This document shows positions 1 through 9,794 of a stretch of 64,000 nucleotides of DNA, piece by piece. The notes below the pieces were generated by a model that was given only the letters and a program-made list of their open reading frames with translations, was not told the origin of the DNA and ran no database searches. The DNA lies in the NCBI GenBank assembly GCA_046290575.1, contig JBKAGX010000002.1, forward strand, positions 507,999 to 571,998. The letters run 5' to 3'. Position numbers and translations under genes: made by a program. Numbering within the stretch: the first letter of the stretch is position 1; the number at the start of each line of letters is the position of its first letter. Origin of the DNA: JANQQJ01 sp046290575. Lineage in GTDB: Bacteria; Pseudomonadota; Alphaproteobacteria; SMXS01.

Positions 1-654
1 GATTTCTACGCAGAGGTTGTCGCGTTCTGCCGCAAGCACGAGCTCTATATTCTGTCCGATCTGGCGTATTCCGAAATCTACTTCGAGGACAACCCGCCGC
101 CGTCGATTCTGGAGGTGCCGGGCGCCAAGGATGTCGCGGTCGAGTTTACCTCCATGTCCAAGACCTATTCCATGCCGGGTTGGCGGATCGGGTTTGCCGC
201 CGGCAACACGCGCCTGATCGCGGCGCTGGGCCGGATCAAGTCCTATCTGGACTACGGCGCTTTCACACCGATTCAGGTGGCAGCGGCCGCTGCCCTGAAC
301 GGGCCGCAGGACTGCATTGCCGAGGCACGTGCGATCTACAAGCATCGCCGTGATGTCCTTGTGCAGAGTTTTGCAAATGCCGGCTGGGATGTGCCCAGTC
401 CAGAAGCGACCATGTTTGCCTGGGCGCCGGTACCGGCTGACTATGCGCATTTAGGCTCAAACGGCTTCGCCAAGCTGCTGTTGCGGGAGGCCGGAGTGGC
501 CGTCGCGCCTGGTATCGGCTTCGGTGAGTATGGCGAGGGCTATATCCGGATCGCGCTGGTTGAAAACGAACAACGCATTCGCCAGGCCGCGCGGTCCCTG
601 CGCCGCTTCTTGTCCGCCGGCGCGGATGACGAACCGAGGGCTGCGACCGCGTGA
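1..654 (+). CDS. Class I/II PLP-dependent aminotransferase (AlaC / LL-diaminopimelate aminotransferase-like), 5' end missing
   Basis: The reading frame is open from base 1, so only the C-terminal 217 residues are present. PLP-binding landmarks are visible: SDLAY at window residues 19-23, with the Asp that contacts the pyridine nitrogen and the Tyr that contacts its hydroxyl, and SMSKTYSMPGWRIG with the Schiff-base lysine at residue 54. The late YIRIALVEN carries the substrate-carboxylate Arg. The protein would transfer amino groups between an amino acid and a keto acid in the cytoplasm. Its stop overlaps the GTG start of homoserine dehydrogenase by 4 bases, so the two are translationally coupled, which fits a role in Asp-family or alanine metabolism. 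The exact substrate cannot be read from this fragment. Confidence 0.9.
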   Translation, partial: DFYAEVVAFCRKHELYILSDLAYSEIYFEDNPPPSILEVPGAKDVAVEFTSMSKTYSMPGWRIGFAAGNTRLIAALGRIKSYLDYGAFTPIQVAAAAALNGPQDCIAEARAIYKHRRDVLVQSFANAGWDVPSPEATMFAWAPVPADYAHLGSNGFAKLLLREAGVAVAPGIGFGEYGEGYIRIALVENEQRIRQAARSLRRFLSAGADDEPRAATA

Positions 655-1931
655 CACAGCCGCTTCGGATTGGGGTCGCCGGCTTGGGAACCGTCGGTGG
701 TGGGGTACTAGGCATCCTGTCGAACCATGCTGACCTAATGGCAGCACGGGCCGGCCGTAGCCTGTCTGTGACAGCCGTGTCGGCACGGGACCGGTCCAGG
801 GATCGTGGCCTGAGTTTGGACGGGCTGGTCTGGCACGACGATGCCGTATCGCTGGCGGCGGACCCGAATGTCGATCTCGTCGTCGAACTGATCGGTGGTG
901 ACGAGGGGCCTGCAAGAGCGCTTGCCGACGCGACAATTAATGCTGGCAAGCCTTTCGTTACGGCCAATAAGGCGCTGATTGCCAAGCATGGCAACGCACT
1001 CGCCACGGCAGCAGTGCAGGCGGGCGCGCCATTGCGATTTGAGGCGGCGGTCGCTGGGGGCATCCCGATCATCAAAGGGCTCAGTGAGGGGCTCGCCGCG
1101 AACCGGATCAGCCGGGTCTATGGCATCCTCAACGGCACCTGCAATTATATCCTGACCGAGATGGAGGAAACCGGCGCGGCCTTCGGCGATGTTCTGGCAG
1201 ACGCGCAGGAACTCGGATATGCGGAAGCCGATCCAACCTTTGATGTTGACGGTATCGATGCCGGACACAAACTCGCGATTCTTTCCTGCGTCGCGTTCGG
1301 TGTGCCGATCGATTTCGACTCGGTCTACTGCGAGGGCATCCGTCAGGTTTCGCCGCAGGACATAGAGTTTGCAGAAGAGCTGGGCTACCGCATCAAACTG
1401 CTGGGTGTCACGGAGCTGTCCGAAACCGGGTTGAGTCAGCGGGTACACCCCTGTCTGGTCAGCCGCTCGTCGGCAATTGCCTCTGTTAGCGGCGTCACCA
1501 ATGCGGTCGTCGCCGAAGGTGACGCGGTCGGGGAGGCTGTCTTTGAAGGGCCGGGCGCTGGCGCAGGACCCACGGCATCAGCCGTGGTGGCCGACATTAT
1601 CGATATTGCGCGCGGTAACATCCATCCAGCCCTGTCCCCGGGAGAGGCGTTGCCAACCGTCCCCGTGCAGGATCGTATCGGGCGATACTACTTGCGGTTG
1701 GCGGTTGAAGACAAGCCGGGTGCATTGGCGCAGATTACAGCGACGCTGAGTGACCAAGACATCTCGATGGAAGAATTGCTTCAACGGCAGCCCGACCGTA
1801 ATGGGCGCGCGAGCATTGTGATGACGACCCATGAAACAGTCGAAGCGAAAATGATGCAAGCGCGCGACCGGATTGCTAAGTTGGCGTTTATAACCGAACC
1901 ACCGGATGTCATTCGGATCGAATCCTTCTAA
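651..1931 (+). CDS. hom: Homoserine dehydrogenase
   Basis: This enzyme reduces aspartate semialdehyde to homoserine, the branch point to threonine and methionine. The 426-residue protein starts with the Rossmann motif GVAGLGTVGGGV. It then has the family segments FVTANKALIAKHG (catalytic Lys region), NGTCNYILTEM and EADPTFDVDGIDAGHKLAIL. A C-terminal ACT domain (about residues 345-426, from YYLRLAVEDKPGALAQI) is the usual site of threonine feedback. The start is GTG at 651, overlapping the aminotransferase stop by 4 bases. The length and domain order are normal for the long, ACT-bearing monofunctional form. Confidence 0.97.
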   Translation: MTQPLRIGVAGLGTVGGGVLGILSNHADLMAARAGRSLSVTAVSARDRSRDRGLSLDGLVWHDDAVSLAADPNVDLVVELIGGDEGPARALADATINAGKPFVTANKALIAKHGNALATAAVQAGAPLRFEAAVAGGIPIIKGLSEGLAANRISRVYGILNGTCNYILTEMEETGAAFGDVLADAQELGYAEADPTFDVDGIDAGHKLAILSCVAFGVPIDFDSVYCEGIRQVSPQDIEFAEELGYRIKLLGVTELSETGLSQRVHPCLVSRSSAIASVSGVTNAVVAEGDAVGEAVFEGPGAGAGPTASAVVADIIDIARGNIHPALSPGEALPTVPVQDRIGRYYLRLAVEDKPGALAQITATLSDQDISMEELLQRQPDRNGRASIVMTTHETVEAKMMQARDRIAKLAFITEPPDVIRIESF

Positions 1932-1961
1932 GACGGGTCAAACGGGGTCAAGGAGATAGAG

Positions 1962-2924
1962 ATGGGCGTGAAGTCCGCAATGGACCGGCTTTTGGTTCTG
2001 GAAGTTGTACGAGTTACTGAATCAGCCGCGATTGCCGCGTCGAAACTGACGGGCAGGGGCGATGAGAAGGCCGCCGACCAGGCTGCTGTTGACGCCATGC
2101 GCGCGCAGCTCAACAAGCTTGAAATCGATGGCGAAGTGGTGATCGGTGAGGGCGAACGCGACGAGGCGCCGATGCTTTACATCGGCGAAAAGGTCGGCGC
2201 GGGGGGCGCACCTGTTGATATCGCGCTCGATCCGCTGGAAGGCACCACCATCACGGCCAAGGCCATGCATAACGCGCTTGCGGTGATTGCGCTGGGTGAC
2301 GGTGGAACGATGCTGCGCGCGCCTGATGTCTATATGGACAAGATCGCGATTGGCGGTGGATTTGAACCGGGCCTTGTCGATCTGGATGCGTCACCCGCCG
2401 ACAATCTGAACGCGCTGGCGAAGGCCAAGGGGGTGCCGGTGGAAGAGCTGACGGCCTGTGTGCTGGATCGTCCGCGTCATGCTGAAATCATCAAGGCGGT
2501 GCGCGAAGCCGGCGCCCGCATTCGGCTGATCGGCGATGGCGATATTGCGGGTGTCATTCAAACGACGGACCCGGAGAACACAGGCATCGATATCTATATC
2601 GGGTCAGGCGGCGCGCCTGAAGGCGTGCTGGCGGCGGCGGCATTGCGCTGTATCGGCGGGCAGATTCAGGGCCGCTTGTTGTTCCGCAACGATGATGAAC
2701 GGGGCCGGGCCCACCGTATGGGGATCGAGGATCTGAACCGAAAATATGACCTGGAAGACATGGTCGGTGGCGACGTCATCTTCTCTGCAACCGGTGTCAC
2801 CGATGGCTCCATGCTGGAAGGTGTGCGGCTGATTCCCAACGGCTACACGACGGAAAGCGTCGTGATGCGGTCCTGGTCGCAGACTATTCGCACCATCAGG
2901 ACACAGCACCGCGGCAAGCGTTAG
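1962..2924 (+). CDS. glpX: Class II fructose-1,6-bisphosphatase
   Basis: The product hydrolyses fructose 1,6-bisphosphate to fructose 6-phosphate in gluconeogenesis; class II enzymes depend on divalent metal. The 320-residue length is typical of GlpX. The metal/phosphate motif DPLEGTT occurs near residue 90, after the GEGERDEAPMLYIGE segment that is characteristic of GlpX/SBPase proteins. A strong Shine-Dalgarno, AAGGAGATAGAG, sits directly before the ATG. It lies 30 bases after hom and 5 bases before recJ, all on the same strand, so hom-glpX-recJ is probably one operon, an arrangement common in Alphaproteobacteria. Confidence 0.96.
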   Translation: MGVKSAMDRLLVLEVVRVTESAAIAASKLTGRGDEKAADQAAVDAMRAQLNKLEIDGEVVIGEGERDEAPMLYIGEKVGAGGAPVDIALDPLEGTTITAKAMHNALAVIALGDGGTMLRAPDVYMDKIAIGGGFEPGLVDLDASPADNLNALAKAKGVPVEELTACVLDRPRHAEIIKAVREAGARIRLIGDGDIAGVIQTTDPENTGIDIYIGSGGAPEGVLAAAALRCIGGQIQGRLLFRNDDERGRAHRMGIEDLNRKYDLEDMVGGDVIFSATGVTDGSMLEGVRLIPNGYTTESVVMRSWSQTIRTIRTQHRGKR

Positions 2925-2929
2925 GGCCG

Positions 2930-4765
<1,836 letters not shown>

Positions 4766-4813
4766 GGCCTTGACCCTTGAAAGCACACGCTTTAGATACG
4801 GGCTCCGCCTCAA

Positions 4814-4889
4814 GACCCCTTCGTCTAGTGGCCTAGGACAACGCCCTTTCACGGCGTAAACACGGGTTCGAGTCCCGTAGGGGTCACCA
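4814..4889 (+). tRNA. tRNA-Glu (anticodon TTC)
   Basis: A complete cloverleaf can be folded. The 7-bp acceptor stem pairs GACCCCT (4814-4820) with AGGGGTC (4879-4885). The anticodon stem is ACGCC/GGCGT around the loop CTTTCAC, with anticodon TTC at 4848-4850. The T-arm contains GGGTTCGAGTCCC, and an encoded CCA ends at 4889. The gene sits between recJ and the convergent DUF2161 gene. Confidence 0.97.
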
Positions 4890-4963
4890 CTCTTTCGGCA
4901 TCGACAAACAGGTCGACGGAGCCTCAGGCGTTTTTACATCAGACAAGATGATCGTCGCGGCGG

Positions 4964-5671
4964 TTAACCGGACGGATTGGCGCTCGCCAGCACCGACAAT
5001 TCGGCAGAGAAGGCACTTACCGCCTGTTGGCCCTTGGGGCTGAGGTCGTAGATGCCTGTCTGGACCCGATCAAACCAGCCGTAATGGTTGTCGGCCATGA
5101 TGCGGGTGGCCTTGTCGACCTGAGCGGTGGCCGCCACGACCGCCCCTTTGGTCGGACCGTTTTCATGCAGTACGGCGAGGCAGCGCAGCGCGTCCTGCCG
5201 GTAGGCGGTCATCAGGCCCTGCCGGGTCGCCCCGCCATCATTGGGGTCGCCGACACGTTTGGCGAACTCTCTCAACAGCCGGTCGCGCTTTGATTTGGAC
5301 TTTCGCGGAGCGTACGGGGCCGGATCGAGATGAATAGTCACTAAGCCATCCCTAAGCCTTACGGTGATCAGCCCCAGGCCCAGACGCCGGCAAAGCGCCT
5401 TGTTGTTCACGAGCGACTTTGCAAAGGGTCTGCCGCTGCCCAGCGGGACCGCGATGTAGACCGCATCGGTCATAGGCTGGCGGGCAATCGCCTGATGGAA
5501 CAGGGAGAGCGAGAAGCCGGTCTTCAGTTCGATGATGACCGGGTCTTCAGCCGCCCGACAGGCGACGATGTCGGCGGCTCCGACTTCGCCCTTCACCACA
5601 TAGTTCTGACCCTCCAGGAATGCCTTGATGGGCGCATAAAGGTCAGTTTCGCGCACTGTCTGTTTTGCCAT
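4964..5671 (-). CDS. DUF2161 family protein with PD-(D/E)XK nuclease-like fold
   Basis: The 235-residue protein has a restriction-nuclease-like core: E8 in the first helix, D34 in GAADIV, and E48-L-K50 in VIIELKTG, matching the PD-(D/E)XK pattern. A C-terminal segment (about residues 150-225, GPTKGAVVAATAQVDKATRIM) looks like a winged-helix unit. The family is annotated only as DUF2161 or putative phosphodiesterase; substrate and role are unknown. It stands alone, facing the tRNA-Glu gene. The Shine-Dalgarno before the ATG is weak, but no better upstream start is seen. The catalytic residues look intact, so nuclease activity is plausible but not shown. Confidence 0.8.
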   Translation of the reverse strand: MAKQTVRETDLYAPIKAFLEGQNYVVKGEVGAADIVACRAAEDPVIIELKTGFSLSLFHQAIARQPMTDAVYIAVPLGSGRPFAKSLVNNKALCRRLGLGLITVRLRDGLVTIHLDPAPYAPRKSKSKRDRLLREFAKRVGDPNDGGATRQGLMTAYRQDALRCLAVLHENGPTKGAVVAATAQVDKATRIMADNHYGWFDRVQTGIYDLSPKGQQAVSAFSAELSVLASANPSG

Positions 5672-5757
5672 AGGCGTTCATAACGCCGGGGATGGCAGTT
5701 CTACAAACCAATAGATGTGGGCACTGGCGACAGGGGCTTTCTGCTTTGGCGGAGATC

Positions 5758-5787
5758 AAAAAAAGGGCGACCATCTGGCCGCCCTTT
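5758..5787 (-). terminator. Rho-independent terminator after the carotenoid oxygenase gene
   Basis: Read on the minus strand, a hairpin with arms AAAGGGCG/CGCCCTTT and an extended inner stem is followed by a run of seven T. It lies about 20 bases past the stop codon of the carotenoid oxygenase gene. Confidence 0.8.
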
Positions 5788-5808
5788 CCACATAGATCGA
5801 CAACGTGC

Positions 5809-7230
5809 CTAGGCTTGGCTCTCGATGCTGGCCTGATCGACCCACCCGGCATGGAAGCCGAAGGGCACACGGGCGGGCATCATGATGCGCGCGATCGGGC
5901 CTTCGTCGAATTTGGCGGCGTCGAGGATGATGCATTCACTGCGTTTTTCATTGTCATCCCAGACAAAGCCGATCACCCAGCCATCGTCTTCAGCGGTGCC
6001 ACCGGCTCGCGGGGCGAAAATCGGCTCGCCACCATACCGGCCCGGCCCATAGGCGAAGTGCTGATCGGTTCCGTTGACCAGGTCATATTTGATAATCCCG
6101 TCGAAACCCAGCCCACCAGTCGTTTGCGGCATCCGCGCGTTATAGGAATACTGGTTGCGGAGGCCCATGAAGTTTTCGTTGATGCGCGGGAACTCGCTGC
6201 CCCAATTTTCGTCGAGCAGTTTTTCCGTCACCTCGCCCGTCTTCATGTTGAGCCGCCATTGATAGAGCCGTGGCAGGTCTGACACTTGAACGTCGTCCGG
6301 CCGACCGTCTGTCAGCGCGACCATCCGTGGGGTCCGGCAGGCTTCAAGCACCACTTCATCGCCGTCTTCGAATGCGTTGACCGTGTGGAAGATAAAGCAA
6401 TTCTCGACGGTGAACCATTTGGTCTCGCTGCCTTCGGCACCGCGTGCCAGCACGCCCAAACGCGACCCGTTCTCGGGATCCCATTGCAGGATCGGCTCGC
6501 CCTTGGCCATGTTTTCAATGTTGTAGGTGAACGGCAGGTCGAGGATGACGGTGTAGTTCGACGTGATCGCACAGTCGTGCATCATGATTGCCTTGGGCAG
6601 ATCGACACCCGTGGTGTGGACCAGCTCGCCATTCTTGTCGACGACCGACACGCTGCAGAACGGTGAGGCCATCAGGCTGGCGCCGAAGGTCACCATCTCT
6701 CCGGTCTTGGGGTCGACCTTCGGGTGTGCGGTGAACGGGTGGTTCAGTTTGCCGTCATAATCGACTTCGCCGACCGTCTCGAGTTCAGGCAGTGTCAGCT
6801 GGTGCGGGTTGCCGCCTTCCCACAGCGCCATGAACTTGCCGGCGTGATACACCATGGCGGTATTGGCCACGTTCTTCATCATGCCGTGTTCGTTGGTGAA
6901 GTCGGGCGGGGAGGCGAGGCCGGTCCAGATGTAATCACCCTTTTCCAGTTCGAGCTGTAGGCCCTTGGTATTGACGAAGCGGTTGATATAGGTGGCCGTG
7001 CCGTTCGAGAAATTAACCTCGTGGATCATGCCGTCGCCATCAAACGGGTGATAGGTTTCAGGATTGTCGACAAAAACCGGGTTTGATCCGATGCGCAGGA
7101 AGGAGCCTGCCAGTTCTTCCGGGATCCGGCCGATGATCTCGGTGCAGACCTCATTGTGTTCGTCTTCCACCGGTGCTGAATTGCCGATAAATGACGGGTT
7201 GGTGGGATTTTCGATTTCTGAAACCCGCAT
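5809..7230 (-). CDS. Carotenoid oxygenase family protein (RPE65/CCD type)
   Basis: The family consists of seven-bladed beta-propeller, non-haem iron enzymes that cleave carotenoids, apocarotenoids or stilbenes at double bonds. This 473-residue protein keeps four histidines in the expected order for the iron centre: H169 (FTAHPK), H218 (MMHDCA), H282 (FIFHTVNA) and H460 (FGFHAGW). The N-terminal GSFLRIGSNPVF and HPFDGDGM segments are also typical. There is no signal peptide, so it is probably cytoplasmic. No carotenoid synthesis gene is adjacent, so the substrate is unknown; lignostilbene-type dioxygenases belong to the same family. A perfect 13-base palindrome 32 bases upstream may be its operator, and a good terminator follows. 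Confidence 0.92.
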   Translation of the reverse strand: MRVSEIENPTNPSFIGNSAPVEDEHNEVCTEIIGRIPEELAGSFLRIGSNPVFVDNPETYHPFDGDGMIHEVNFSNGTATYINRFVNTKGLQLELEKGDYIWTGLASPPDFTNEHGMMKNVANTAMVYHAGKFMALWEGGNPHQLTLPELETVGEVDYDGKLNHPFTAHPKVDPKTGEMVTFGASLMASPFCSVSVVDKNGELVHTTGVDLPKAIMMHDCAITSNYTVILDLPFTYNIENMAKGEPILQWDPENGSRLGVLARGAEGSETKWFTVENCFIFHTVNAFEDGDEVVLEACRTPRMVALTDGRPDDVQVSDLPRLYQWRLNMKTGEVTEKLLDENWGSEFPRINENFMGLRNQYSYNARMPQTTGGLGFDGIIKYDLVNGTDQHFAYGPGRYGGEPIFAPRAGGTAEDDGWVIGFVWDDNEKRSECIILDAAKFDEGPIARIMMPARVPFGFHAGWVDQASIESQA

Positions 7231-7261
7231 GCTCTACTCCATGAGTTGATTTGCAGTAAGA

Positions 7262-7274
7262 TTTACATTGTAAA
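7262..7274. promoter_or_regulatory. Palindromic operator candidate between carotenoid oxygenase and FkbM genes
   Basis: The 13-base sequence TTTACATTGTAAA is a perfect inverted repeat of TTTACA/TGTAAA with a one-base centre. It lies 32 bases upstream of the carotenoid oxygenase start. On that strand it overlaps a plausible promoter (TTGCTT, 17 bases, TAAATC). Short symmetric sites of this kind are typical of TetR-family repressors, but no regulator gene is nearby, so the factor is unknown. Confidence 0.4.
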
Positions 7275-7359
7275 AACTTTGAAAGCAACTGCGGCAAGCG
7301 GCCGCCTTTCGACGTCGGAGCGCCTGGGCTATGGTGCGTGACTTCCAGTCCCGTTTGCG

Positions 7360-8262
7360 GTGGGTAGGGTGTCACTCGGTAAGAAAATCAAAAAGAACCT
7401 GGCGATACAGACGGCCCGGCTGCAGGCTGGCTTTTTGAAGGGTATGAGCCGAGGCGAGATTGAGACGATTGCCCGGCACGTCATGGAACAACAGGGGCGG
7501 GGAGATGATCTGCCGCTTGTCTTGTTTTCCCGCGCCCATCTTGAAAAATCGACGCATGTCCCGAACCAGTTCCAGCTCAATGGTGAGCGATTTCTGCTTG
7601 ATGCGGTAAGCCAGCTTGGCTTTTCCGTGCTGTTTGACGTGGGGGCCAACAAGGGCACCTGGTCGACGCATGTGCATGCCGTGTTTTCAGATGCTGATCT
7701 ACACGCGTTTGAGATTGTACCTGATACCTGCCGCAAGCTTGAGGCTGCGCTGGGGCCGGGTCCCCATATGCACATCAATGAGTTCGGCCTTAGCGACCAG
7801 CCGGGCGCGGTGACTGTTTTCCTTTACGATTCTGACCTGTTGTCATCGGTTTTTCATTTCGAGACAGGTGGCGATTCATCAGACGCACAAATTACCAGCC
7901 GGGTCGAGCGCGGTGCGGACTACTGCGTGAACCACGGCATCACCAGCATCGACTTCCTGAAAGTCGATGTCGAGGGGGCTGAAGGGCGGGTGCTCGAGGG
8001 GTTTCGACCATTGTTCGAATCAGGTTCAATTCGGCTGGTCCAGTTCGAATACAATCGCGGCGCGCTGATTGGCGATTTCCTGCTTAAACATGCTTTTGAA
8101 TTTTTCTCAGGCCTGGAGTATCGCCTCGGTAAGCTGACGCCGGAGGGTGTGCATTTTCATGAGTATGATTTCATCTATGAAGACTTCGTCGGCCCGAACT
8201 ACGTCGCCTGCCGGGCAGACGACGTAGAACTGATCGACATCATCAGCCGGTTCAGCCGATAG
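7360..8262 (+). CDS. FkbM family SAM-dependent methyltransferase
   Basis: FkbM-type enzymes O-methylate sugars, polyketides or peptides. The 300-residue protein has the SAM-binding motif I VLFDVGANKGTWSTHV (near residue 90) and the family hallmark DFLKVDVEGAEGRVLEGF (near residue 205). GTG at 7360 is the assumed start; a second in-frame GTG at 7369 is equally possible. There are no glycosyltransferase or polysaccharide genes beside it, so the acceptor cannot be inferred. It is transcribed divergently from the carotenoid oxygenase gene. Confidence 0.88.
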   Translation: MGRVSLGKKIKKNLAIQTARLQAGFLKGMSRGEIETIARHVMEQQGRGDDLPLVLFSRAHLEKSTHVPNQFQLNGERFLLDAVSQLGFSVLFDVGANKGTWSTHVHAVFSDADLHAFEIVPDTCRKLEAALGPGPHMHINEFGLSDQPGAVTVFLYDSDLLSSVFHFETGGDSSDAQITSRVERGADYCVNHGITSIDFLKVDVEGAEGRVLEGFRPLFESGSIRLVQFEYNRGALIGDFLLKHAFEFFSGLEYRLGKLTPEGVHFHEYDFIYEDFVGPNYVACRADDVELIDIISRFSR

Positions 8263-8278
8263 CGGGCCAGGATGCCCT

Positions 8279-8545
8279 CTAGAGGGGATAGTCCTCCGTC
8301 GGGTTGATCCCGGCTGTTTCGATGAATTTGCGGACCTGAACGACCTCTTCTTTCGGCAGGCTGTGTTTGGCGTGCGAGAAGTTGGCGCTGTGGCCGTTCA
8401 AGGTGACGTGAAGCTTGCCGGAATGGGCCGATTTGACCTCACCGCCCAGCTCGCGCAGAACGCTCTCGACATCTTTCATGGCAATATTGCTGTTGATGGG
8501 ATGCGCGAAGAGTGCGTGAAGAACTTTTCGGTGATGGTGATTCAT
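8279..8545 (-). CDS. HicA-like small protein without a HicB partner
   Basis: This 88-residue basic protein resembles the HicA/YcfA double-stranded RNA-binding-like fold: a helix with MKDVESVLRELGGEV, a strand segment containing the candidate catalytic His (SAHSGKLHVTLNG), then HSLPKEEVVQVRKFIETAGI. HicA toxins cleave mRNA and are usually encoded with a HicB antitoxin. Here neither flank has a HicB-like reading frame; both neighbours are on the opposite strand. It may be a solitary, domesticated member with a housekeeping RNA-binding role. Confidence 0.65.
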   Translation of the reverse strand: MNHHHRKVLHALFAHPINSNIAMKDVESVLRELGGEVKSAHSGKLHVTLNGHSANFSHAKHSLPKEEVVQVRKFIETAGINPTEDYPL

Positions 8546-8713
8546 AACGTTCTCTTTCTGAAAAAGGGCTCATGGGTCAAATAGTAAGCTGAACCAGCGC
8601 ATCAACACTGATCCATATCAATCTTAGGGAGCCCATCGTCATTGTCCCCGCCCCCGGAACGCGATAGTTTCGGCACACGCCGACGCTGCGGCGGTCGATC
8701 CGGACGCGTAACC

Positions 8714-9376
8714 ATGCTTAATTTCGCTGAAGACATTACCCTGCTGCTGCTCGATGACGAGACGGGTTCCATGTTGCAGCCCAAAGGGCTGGTTACAAAC
8801 CACGTTTTAGCGGGTGCTGTACTTATGGATTTGGCGTTTCAGTCAAAGATCGACGCGGATCTGTCGACCCTGACCGTCATTGACCCGACACCGACCGGTG
8901 ATCCGTTACTCGATCCCTATCTGGCCCAGATCGTGGCGTCGACGGAGGACCTGACCGCGTCAGACTGGATTCGTGTCCTGAGCGGATTCGGCGAAGAGAT
9001 TCTTGAAAAAGCCCTCGCATCCCTGGTCGACAAGGGAATCCTCCGGATCGATGAAAAGAAAATTCTCTGGGTTTTCGGCACGCGCCGCTACCCGACCGTG
9101 GATGATCGCGAGGAACGCGAGGTCAAGCTGCGTATTCTTGATGCGATTCTCAGCGACAAGATTCCGGAACCCCGTGATGTGGTCGTGATATGCCTGGCGG
9201 ATGCCGGCGATTTGTTCAAATACATCCTGAGCCCGCGGGAACTGGACCATGCGGCCGACCGGATTGCGATGATCAGCAAGCTCGACCTGATCGGGCAGGC
9301 ACTGTCCAGCTCGGTCCGGCAGTTGCACGTTGATATTCAACTTGCCGCGTCGAGCCATCTCGGCCACATGATGTAG
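8714..9376 (+). CDS. GPP34 family (Golgi phosphoprotein 3-like) protein
   Basis: The 220-residue product begins MLNFAEDITLLLLDDETG, the family opening, and runs through the expected mostly helical sequence (LVDKGILRIDEKKILWVFGTRRYPT, then REVKLRILDAIL). In eukaryotes GOLPH3 binds phosphatidylinositol 4-phosphate; the function of bacterial members is unknown. ATG at 8714 is preferred over upstream in-frame starts because it gives the conserved N-terminus. No signal peptide or membrane segment is seen. A STAS gene follows 64 bases later on the same strand. Confidence 0.8.
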   Translation: MLNFAEDITLLLLDDETGSMLQPKGLVTNHVLAGAVLMDLAFQSKIDADLSTLTVIDPTPTGDPLLDPYLAQIVASTEDLTASDWIRVLSGFGEEILEKALASLVDKGILRIDEKKILWVFGTRRYPTVDDREEREVKLRILDAILSDKIPEPRDVVVICLADAGDLFKYILSPRELDHAADRIAMISKLDLIGQALSSSVRQLHVDIQLAASSHLGHMM

Positions 9377-9440
9377 GCATATGTGTCATACCGGCATCGC
9401 GCACGCCATCAGGGTTTAGGCTGAAAACAAGGGACTGCTT

Positions 9441-9776
9441 ATGAATTTACGTCAGGAAAATACTTCGGGTGTTGGCGTCATGATCCTGGAAGGCCGCCTT
9501 GATGCAAACAGTGCCGATCAGTTTCAAAATGGCGTTCTGGGCCGTGTCGGCAAAGAAGGCGGCGCGGTGCTGCTTGACCTCTCGGCCCTGTCCTACCTGA
9601 GCAGCGCGGGTATTCGCTCCATCCTGATCATCGCGCGTGAGCTGCAAGCGCAGAAGCGCGGATTTGCCATGTGTGGTGCAAGCGGCGGCGTCGAAGAAGT
9701 GCTGTCGGTCAGTGGTGTCGACAGTATTGTCACGGTCCATGAAACCCGTGATGCCGGTGTTCAGGCTTTGGCTTAA
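9441..9776 (+). CDS. STAS domain protein (anti-sigma-factor antagonist type)
   Basis: The 111-residue protein is a single STAS domain. The motif LLDLSALSYLSSAGIRSIL (about residues 34-52) contains the serines at the position phosphorylated in SpoIIAA-like antagonists. Such proteins relieve a partner-switching kinase or anti-sigma factor when dephosphorylated. No kinase, phosphatase or sigma factor gene is adjacent, so the partner lies elsewhere. It is 64 bases after the GPP34 gene and may be co-transcribed with it. Confidence 0.88.
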   Translation: MNLRQENTSGVGVMILEGRLDANSADQFQNGVLGRVGKEGGAVLLDLSALSYLSSAGIRSILIIARELQAQKRGFAMCGASGGVEEVLSVSGVDSIVTVHETRDAGVQALA

Positions 9777-9794
9777 ACAGCCTGGGTGGACGCC

